From assembly GCA_027576995.1 (NCBI GenBank), contig JANBQC010000018.1, forward strand, positions 1 to 64,000: a stretch of 64,000 nucleotides of DNA. Reading direction: 5' to 3'. The translations under genes and the position numbers were made by a program. Source of the DNA: Dimargaris cristalligena (taxonomy: Eukaryota; Kickxellomycota; Dimargaritomycetes; Dimargaritales; Dimargaritaceae). Shown piece by piece: positions 57,233 through 64,000 of the stretch. Positions within the stretch are counted from its first letter, which is position 1. The number at the start of each line of letters is the position of its first letter. The notes beneath the pieces were generated by a model, which was given only the letters and a program-made list of their open reading frames with translations, made no database searches and was not told the DNA's origin.

Positions 57233-60059
57233 TTATCCTCCGCCCCCACCCCCGCACCCGCCTCCACCGCATCCTCCACCACCTCCACCGCCTCCACACC
57301 CACCGCCGCCCCCACCACCATCTCCACCTGATCCACAGCCTCCCACACCACAACCGGCACCGGACCCTCCCGCTCCTCCATCGCCGTATTGACCCCAACC
57401 AACGGGGCTGTTGCAGTCGTAAGTCCCGGCGGACGGATAGCCATAGCCCATACCGCCATCATACCAGATTGGGAAATAAAAGGGAACGGATGCAGTGCAC
57501 ATGGCGTGGTGTGGTCGATTATCCCTAGATATATAATGCAGTCGGAAGCCGTCCATTGCAAATTTTAAAATGCAGTATGTCAGTGTGGTTAGCCAATAGT
57601 GTCTGATGGTGGGAGAGGAGTGTATAACCAATCCGATGAATTTTTAGAATCTTGAGGTGATGCAGTAAGAGCATCCTGCTTAAACTAGGCCATGCCAAAA
57701 CGAATAACAAAGCCCTACTAACTAGTAATCTACTTACTGTTTGGGAGGCCCGTCGTCATCGCCTGTTTCCCCGCGTTGGTTTGACTGGGATTTGCTATTG
57801 GGCACGGTTTTCTGTTTTTGTCGCGCTTTTGACAACTGCATGTATCTGCGGACAACAAAAAAGGCAAAGACGGGGTTTATAACACTAAACGCCACCTGTA
57901 GGTAGGGAGGAGGATACATTGGTATACGGAGAGGGGATTGTGACACAAGGGTATGATTAGGTGAAAATGATATTGGTATGGTGCCACCTATGCGTGAGTC
58001 GGCGGATTGTGGCGTTTGGCCGGCTACAGACTACACCGAGGCATTTCCACTTGGAGTAACGGGATTAGATACCAACCAAACAGGACTTTGGGCTTACTTA
58101 CACGTAGTGGCGATAAATAGGTGCGATTAAGGCTGTCTACTGTGTAGGGCTGCTTATAGGCTTTGTACCATGCCAGAGCAGTGGTCTCGAACGATCTTTT
58201 AAGATCTTTGGGTGAAATGGTATCATCGTGGTTAATAAAGTGGCCAATTTTCTCTATGGTGTAATCTCGGTAGCGGGCGGGATGTAGCTGATGGGTATGC
58301 CAGGCCAAGTCAATATCGATGGTGGGGACGCGGATGGAGCTGCCATCCCCGGTCATCAGTTGCAAAAACCGGTGGTACCGTAAAATGGAGCTATTGCAGT
58401 GGAAAACAAACAAAGATATATAATCGAATGATAGAGGGTACACCCAAATACCGGTGATGCTACAGCCCGATTAGATACTGGTTTCGTTGGACAGTGAAGG
58501 TAATTGTCCGTAGTATCGTAGGGCACGACCCGTATAAACAATCCGATGGGGACCTGGAGAGGTTGTATTGCACAGCTGGATGGAACTTACATGCCAAGAG
58601 AAGTTGGGGTATCCCACTGGATGTTCGCCATGGTATCCGTGAACTTTCTTTGACGCTGAACCGCCAAACAAAGATCGAGGGAGAATGGCGCGGTAAGTTC
58701 GCGGTAAGCGCCCCCCATCTTATCGACGGTCTGGGGATGGATGGCGCGCCAACGACGACGGGATATGGCCCGAGTTTTGACCTCCTTAAGATCTGCAATG
58801 ATGTTCTTCCACTGACAGGCTTTCCAATCCACCAGGCGGGTTTGTATATCTTCGGAAGAAAGCCCGTCGAAAAGGATGACATGGTCTTGGTCAGCCGCGC
58901 TAGGGTCGGTAAACCCCATGCCAGGCGAAAGGATGGCCCCTCTGCGCGTATATCAAAAGGTTAGATAGATTTGCAGATAAATTAGTATTTTAGGAAATTT
59001 TGATAAAACGAAATTTAGAATGGAGAAGTGTGGCACCCTCCGCAAATATTCGGTACAGGGGCGGAGTAATTTGGATACGAGGGGCCAGAGGGGGATATAC
59101 ATATGTTTTCCCCAAATAGTGGGTATGTGAGAAAATTACACGGGCCTCTTGGCCCGGATTAGGGGTGGGGAGCGCTTACTTACCTGACCAGGGACTGGGC
59201 GGGGTCATCCAAATATCGCTTCACATCCGTCCAAAAGAGATGTCCACTGACAGTATCGCGATTCCACTCCGCCTGGCAGCCATCGCAAGTAACGCGGCTT
59301 TTGGGGACTTTGGCAGTGCGTAGGTCAATAATAGTTGGCCAGTCCAACCGCATAGCCTTATCACACCATTTACAGTTGGACTTGTAGTCGGGATGGTCCG
59401 CTATATCCAACTTGTAGGGCAAATGTGTGACTTTTTCCCATTGACGAATAGTGGTATCGCTGGGTTTTTTACCACTCATGTACGTATCGTGGAGCTGGCG
59501 TAGGGGGAAGGCAATGTTCATGACCGTATCGCGGCGTTGGAGATAATAATTGTCCTCATAGTAGCGGTGGGGTGAGAGCATATGGCTATGCCACATGTAT
59601 GCAATGTCTATGGTCAGCCATTGTGAGGTATTCCAAAGCAGAAAAATAGAGTGGGTGGTTTAAGTGCGGGAAGGCCAACAGAGGTGAAGACGGTTGAACA
59701 GGCGGCGGGTGCTAGGTATTGGCGCAATCACGGGCGGAGTTTCACAAAAAGGCTGGGAGGGCAATGGAGGGCGCTGCAATACGGGGCAGTAAGGACTTAC
59801 CAATGGGCGGTACGGGCACATCGTTCGGGCGGTCAGCGAGGCTCTGGAGAATGCGCGCCCAGGCTTCATACCGCTGCTCAGCGAGAAGAAGAAAGCGTTT
59901 GTCGGCCGCAACGTCGCCGGATTCCAATTCCTTGAACCATTTCAACAGGGTGAGATGGTGTTGCAGTTGCTCCACACTAATCCCGTCTAGAGTCACTTTT
60001 TCTGGGCGGAACGTCTCAGGGGCCGGAAGAGGTCCCACGGCGGGAATGGTGCTGGTCAT
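57233..60059 (-). CDS. glycine-rich domain-containing protein (DUF1399/GRDP family), six exons
   Basis: Model: complement(join(57233..57524, 57738..57835, 58102..58390, 58591..58941, 59184..59607, 59801..60059)), 570 aa; all five junctions keep phase and four of the five donors are GTAAGT (the other is GTAAGTT-like). The protein starts MTSTIPAVGPLPAPETFRPE. DUF1399 signatures appear twice: PPIDIAYMWHSHMLSPHRYY across the first junction and PTIDIDLAWHTHQLHPARYR in exon 4, both with the conserved D-I-x-x-x-W-H-x-H core. CKWCDK and CDGCQ between them may bind metal. The C-terminus is a tail of Gly runs punctuated by Cys (CGGGG repeats). Plant GRDPs act in stress and ABA responses and fungal members are uncharacterised, so the molecular role is unknown. 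Exon 5 uses the second of two nearby AG acceptors to keep frame. Confidence 0.88.
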
Positions 60060-61583
60060 GGGGGAGTGTTATAGTGAAGGCGGAGTTATAGTCAAAATAA
60101 TGCACGCCTGGGTAAATTGGATAAATATCAGTTTACAAATAAGGATACTTATAATTATAATTATAATTATATAGCGCAGCCCTAAATACTAGAACGAATG
60201 ATTAACCTCGCAAGCAGTAATATATACTGGGCGCTGTATTAAACGAATGGGGAAGTATATAAAAAAATGACTTGGCTGTATGGTTTGATAATGGCCAATG
60301 GCAAATCCAATACGCGACCAATACAAAAGACCTGGTACCGAAGATGCTAATCGAGAGGAAAATCGCTACGGGTCGAGGATTCCAGTTAGAGGAATGGCCC
60401 TAGAAATAAAAAAGCAGCAATACGAAATGTAAATGTCGGGCGACAGAAGGTAAGTTTGAAAATAATGAGAGTATATATCTTGGAGCGTAGAGGCAGTTGC
60501 GCCGGTCCAGGGTATTTAAATGCCCATTGGCAAATACCTGATTGGTATATAATCCCAATTCCACCAGCATTGCTTGGTCTGACATGCCCTATTCAATCAG
60601 GCATATGGGAAATCCTCGACGCACTTGGATAGCCAGTCAGTCGTTCTACTTATATCCTACTCATCCCCAGTTGGTGTGAACGTCCACTTGGTCACATGGT
60701 GGGCCGCAGCTTAACGACTCAAATCTCTACTGTAAGGTTTAGCAGTGAGACCTTCGTATATAAAGGGGATTCCCGGGTGTGGATTAATTCTAGATAAATC
60801 CACCATGGTGATCAGCGAGTCTTCCGCCAACTCAATAGGATTACCCCCCAGTTCCGCTATACTATGGCATATCAACATAATAGCCCCCTGATGCCATTTT
60901 CAACTGCTTCCCATGACGCAAAGCAGTAGGTGTGCACAAAGTATAGCGTGCAGATCTCCGGCAGGCGGCGTTGGGCTGCAACTTTCGCTGGTTCAATACA
61001 ATGTTTTTGGTTGTGTTTGGCAACCCCGATGCTTTCCTGGGTTCGAGAGCGGTCTTCCCGCCTGTTTCGTACATTCGGCCATACTATTCTCCATTAGTTA
61101 TTGGTATTCCAGAAACTCCACCGCGTGGGCGGTGATTTCCATGTAACAATAATAGTTCGATTATTCAACAATACCCGCCTCCTTCAGTTTATAAGTTTCC
61201 CAGTCATTCAATTTCTAGACCCCTGCATGAAAAGATCGGTCTTATTAAGACTCCTTTAAATCAGCATAGTCACTCAGACGGGGATAATGTGTTATCGTCT
61301 AAATCTACTCCGAGCAATTGACCCGGACTTAAAATATAAGGGGTGGTTTAGTCGTGGGATATCATAGGCTGCATAATCAAACCGGTTGGAACTAAGAAAA
61401 AAACACCAGCACACGGCTCGGTCATCGGGTTCAGGCGTGTGCTTCTAGAACCTCGGTGGTGGTTTATTTTACGAATGCCAAGTAATAGTTCTAGAGAGTC
61501 TTGAGTATAATGGCGGGGTCTCTGGGAGGTGGGATGAGGGGAGGGGGTTGTATTGAGAACTTTTCGGGCGAACTATCATGTAA
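60060..61583. other. intergenic region, no gene recognised
   Basis: About 1.5 kb between the DUF1399 gene start and the 3' end of uL9m, both minus strand. It contains an (AATT/ATAATT)n-like repeat at about 60151–60170 and a 61-codon minus-strand frame with ATG at 60585 that I do not recognise. The DUF1399 promoter and the uL9m 3' UTR should lie here. Confidence 0.45.
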
Positions 61584-62460
61584 TTAAGCCTGGGGCGCCT
61601 TAACCTTGACTTTGAGGGGGAATTTACCCAGATGGGGGATTTGAATCTGGCAGGTGTATTGGCCCAGGGCCTTGATACGCTCAATTTCAATCGAATTGGG
61701 GTCCAATTCGACCTGGTATTCGCTGCGTAGTTGGTTGAGGATATCGTCCGCGGACACCGATCCGAAAATAGCGGAATCATTGGGACGAATCCGAGGCCGC
61801 ACGAACTCAATGGCCGACAACGACTCAATGCGATCGGCCTTGGCCCGCAGCCGAATGTAGAGGTCCCGGTGGATCGAAGGGTCGAGCTGGCCCGACTTGA
61901 TCGCCTTTTCACGGGCCTGTTCCGCCACCTGCTCCGCTTCGGCCTGGCGATTCCGGGGACCGGTATACACAATCACGTATTCGGCCACTCCTTTGGGGTA
62001 TAGTTCATTGCGCATAAAGCCGGGTTTGACCTCCACGACATCGCCCGCCTGCCCCATGCCAGGCTTGTCCATAAGGAGCTTGATTCTAATCCGTTTGGCC
62101 ATTTTAACCCCACGCTGCCAAGCACCACGTCATATGATATCGTAATATACAGACATATATACACATATACATAAATATACAAATATTAATTAGTTAATCA
62201 AGCAAATTTAATGGTCTTGAACTTGACTCAGAGCAGTAATGTCGACCAGTCATAGTACACATGTCAAGTATTGAGCGGGCCTAGAAAGTGACTGACGGCC
62301 GAATTCAACATATTTCTGATCTGGTAAGACAGGGATGTAATCTACTTACCCATTGCGTAAGGGTCGGGGTCAAGAGTCGGCTTCCGATTAGCGTCAACCC
62401 GGACACGGGGGAGCCTAACGAGGCGCCGGTCCTAATAGGGGCGTGTGCGAGAAAATTCAT
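61584..62460 (-). CDS. mitochondrial large ribosomal subunit protein bL9m (L9)
   Basis: Model: complement(join(61584..62114, 62350..62460)), 213 aa, one 235-nt intron (gtaagtag … ttggcag), phase 0. Exon 1 (MNFLAHAPIRTGASLGSPVS, then GLTLIGSRLLTPTLTQW) is a typical mitochondrial presequence with Arg and no acidic residues. Exon 2 opens RGVKMAKRIRIKLLMDKPGM, followed by GQAGDVVEVKPGFMRNELYPKG, the L9 N-terminal rRNA-binding domain. After a helical linker comes the C-terminal domain (FGSVSADDILNQL … IKALGQYTCQIQI). L9 spans the L1 stalk side of the large subunit and helps keep frame. An internal ATG at 62102 would give a 172-aa form lacking the presequence, so the two-exon model is preferred. 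Divergent to frataxin. Confidence 0.9.
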
Positions 62461-63069
62461 GGGCTAAGACAATAAAAATAAAATGACCAACTGTGGAGAC
62501 CCCAGTAAAGTCGATAAATCCAACAAAACTATATAGTAAAAGAGCTATGCAAACACAAGTTAACTAAAGTGGTTGTTGAATCGTTGAAAGAGTTACTCTG
62601 GGATCGATTCTAAATGCCACAGTGTTCTTTCGATCACCACTCCCCTTTGAATCATGGGCCGTGGTCTCTCCCCACCCTCAATGTGGGATGTGATGGTTTA
62701 CGCAGGGATTTCTTATACCAAGTCGTAGTAGTGTCCACTGGACTAGCTTTGGTTCTGCGAACCTTAGTCCAGTTTCGAATGGATTGCCCCCGAAATTTGG
62801 TAAGGCCCGATGCAAAGGTCACGTGATAATATATAGGCTCTGGGTGGCAGTGGGGAGGGTAGTAGCGCTGTGCTATTAAGGGGTTACTTAAAGTGTGCTT
62901 AGTATTAGGGGGCACACTCGTCATATATATTCGCCATACTGTATTAACGGGCTTACCAAGGGAGAGTGACTTTGAAGCCCACTCTGCCTTTTTCCAGTCA
63001 ACTGTTTCTTCTACCCTTACCTTGTTTTAAATTCGTTTTTTTAGTGGTTCTACATCTGTCAACCTCACC
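62461..63069. promoter_or_regulatory. shared divergent promoter region of bL9m (−) and frataxin (+)
   Basis: 609 bases separate the two start codons. The region has no convincing gene, although open frames of 70–90 codons exist on both strands around 62620–62920. The part next to frataxin is pyrimidine-rich (ttttccagtcaactgtttct … ccctta), as in fungal leaders. No defined TATA box or factor site can be named from sequence alone. Confidence 0.55.
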
Positions 63070-63985
63070 ATGAACCCTGGCTGCTTACGGAGCGTTCGGC
63101 AAGTCGGTATCGCACGCCGGCTCCAGCGACCTACCCAGGTCTTTTCCCGTCAGTTTGTCTCCTACCAACCGCACATTAGTAAAAGCAAGCGGACGCATGG
63201 GCCACCCGTCGATTCCCAATGGTCCTGCCGCTCATGCGACCCCATTTTCATTTCCGCCGCCCGATGGTATTCAACGCCCTCATACAGCGCTAGGTACAGT
63301 GCCCTTTATCTACTATTACTCGCTCCAAAACAAATTGTTTGATCGTTCTCTTGACTACCTGTTTAATCACACCTCCCATAGGTGTATCGAAGGGTCACCA
63401 AAGGAACTATTCCTCACATGACCAGCCCCTCATTTTCCTGATTTTAATTGATTCCTCTACCCCCCTCCATCATGTTTGATTACCCTATTTTAGTGCACTG
63501 ACCGAGTCCGACTACCATGATGTTTCGACTCATACTATGGAATCGCTTTTGGATTATCTGGAGGAATTCGGTGAAAGTACCAGCCTTCCGGGATTTGACG
63601 TGGAATATTCGGTAAGTTTTGCGTTTCTACTGAACTCATAGAGGATCCCCTAACCAAACGACACATGTTTTCTAACCCTTCCCCTCTCGAATCACTTCAC
63701 CTTTTTTACACCCCCATCGCTCCGGTTGATCCCCCACAATCCCTCGGTGCACTATTTTAGAGCGGCGTTTTAACCCTCGAACTAGGTGAGCATGGCACCT
63801 ACGTTATTAACAAGCAGCCCCCTAACAAGCAAATCTGGCTTTCATCGCCCTTGAGTGGCCCTAAACGCTTTGACTACGATACCACGGAAGGCAAGTGGTT
63901 TTACAGCCGGGATCAGACCACTCTTGACGGTTTACTGAACCAAGAGCTCAGTGCAGTTTTTAACCAAGCAATCACTATTCTATAA
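63070..63985 (+). CDS. YFH1: frataxin (mitochondrial iron-binding regulator of Fe–S cluster assembly)
   Basis: Model: join(63070..63293, 63494..63611, 63761..63985), 188 aa; introns of 200 and 149 nt, phases 2 and 0, both with AG acceptors in TTTTAG. Exon 1 encodes an Arg-rich mitochondrial presequence ([20 protein letters not shown]) ending [10 protein letters not shown]. Exon 2 carries the acidic first helix ([20 protein letters not shown]), the iron-binding ridge. Exon 3 encodes the β-sheet core: [37 protein letters not shown] and [20 protein letters not shown], which matches frataxin end to end. Frataxin binds the NFS1–ISD11–ISCU complex and speeds sulfur transfer. The gene appears complete at the right edge of the window, with TAA at 63983–63985. 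The first donor (AG|GTACAGT) is less canonical than the rest, but it is the one that keeps phase. Confidence 0.94.
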
Positions 63986-64000
63986 AGGGTATTTCTCGAA

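Noticed and set aside
57202..57528. His/Arg-rich + strand frame
   Set aside because: Antisense of the CGGGG tail of the DUF1399 protein; its His and Pro codons come from CCACC repeats.
60400..60585. 61-codon minus-strand frame starting with ATG (MSDQAMLVELGLYTNQ)
   Set aside because: Reads plausibly but is isolated and short, with no homologue recognised; could equally be a chance frame.
1..64000. CRISPR arrays, IS elements, bacterial operons, phage or viral genes
   Set aside because: Looked for on both strands; none present. All recognisable genes are eukaryotic nuclear genes.

Overview
The window is nuclear DNA of a fungus. The genes are split by short GT–AG introns with GTAAG-type donors, and the proteins are eukaryotic throughout: CLIP-170, an ERp38/P5-type PDI, ISCA2, frataxin, mitochondrial uL9, LAMTOR5 and an animal-type small subunit of serine palmitoyltransferase. 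Having SPTSSA-like and LAMTOR5-like proteins, and a CLIP-170 that still ends in two zinc knuckles and a DETF tail, suggests a non-Dikarya, early-diverging lineage, perhaps zoopagomycotan. That placement is an inference. No CRISPR array, tRNA, rRNA, IS element or intact transposon was recognised.

Layout: 0–4.3 kb is AT-rich, with a degenerate tandem repeat near the left edge and two good terminal exons of an unresolved + strand gene (2.9–3.3 kb). An SDR oxidoreductase lies at 4.4–5.6 kb. After a 4.8 kb gene-poor stretch comes an intronless 5.1 kb CLIP-170 gene (10.4–15.6 kb). On the minus strand at 17.2–19.2 kb sit LAMTOR5 and the SPT small subunit, both swollen by Ser/Thr/Asn/Gly-rich sequence. 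A secretory RING-H2 ligase (21.8–23.5 kb) and a short membrane protein with a peroxin-14/17-like C-terminus (25.1–26.0 kb) follow. Two long low-complexity proteins are on the minus strand: an unidentified His/Ser-rich membrane protein (26.7–29.3 kb) and a trihelix/Myb-SANT-like factor (32.0–34.7 kb). From 34.7 to 42.5 kb there is only gene-poor DNA with suspected exon relics.

A second gene-rich block starts with an ERp38-type disulfide isomerase (42.6–43.7 kb), then ISCA2 (44.3–45.1 kb, two exons) and a secreted acidic Cys-repeat protein (46.4–48.6 kb). After another gene-poor stretch come an unidentified secreted protein (53.8–55.1 kb), an aquaglyceroporin whose usual selectivity-filter arginine is isoleucine (55.4–56.5 kb), a six-exon glycine-rich domain (DUF1399) protein (57.2–60.1 kb), mitochondrial uL9 (61.6–62.5 kb) and frataxin (63.1–64.0 kb).

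There is no operon-like system. The functional links are mitochondrial: frataxin and ISCA2 both belong to Fe–S cluster assembly and lie about 18 kb apart, and uL9m and frataxin are divergent over a ~0.6 kb shared promoter region. The most unusual features are single-residue or architectural departures in well-known families and one undescribed acidic Cys-repeat secreted protein. Exon models for ISCA2, uL9m, frataxin, DUF1399 and the SDR were built by hand, and their reading phases agree across every junction.
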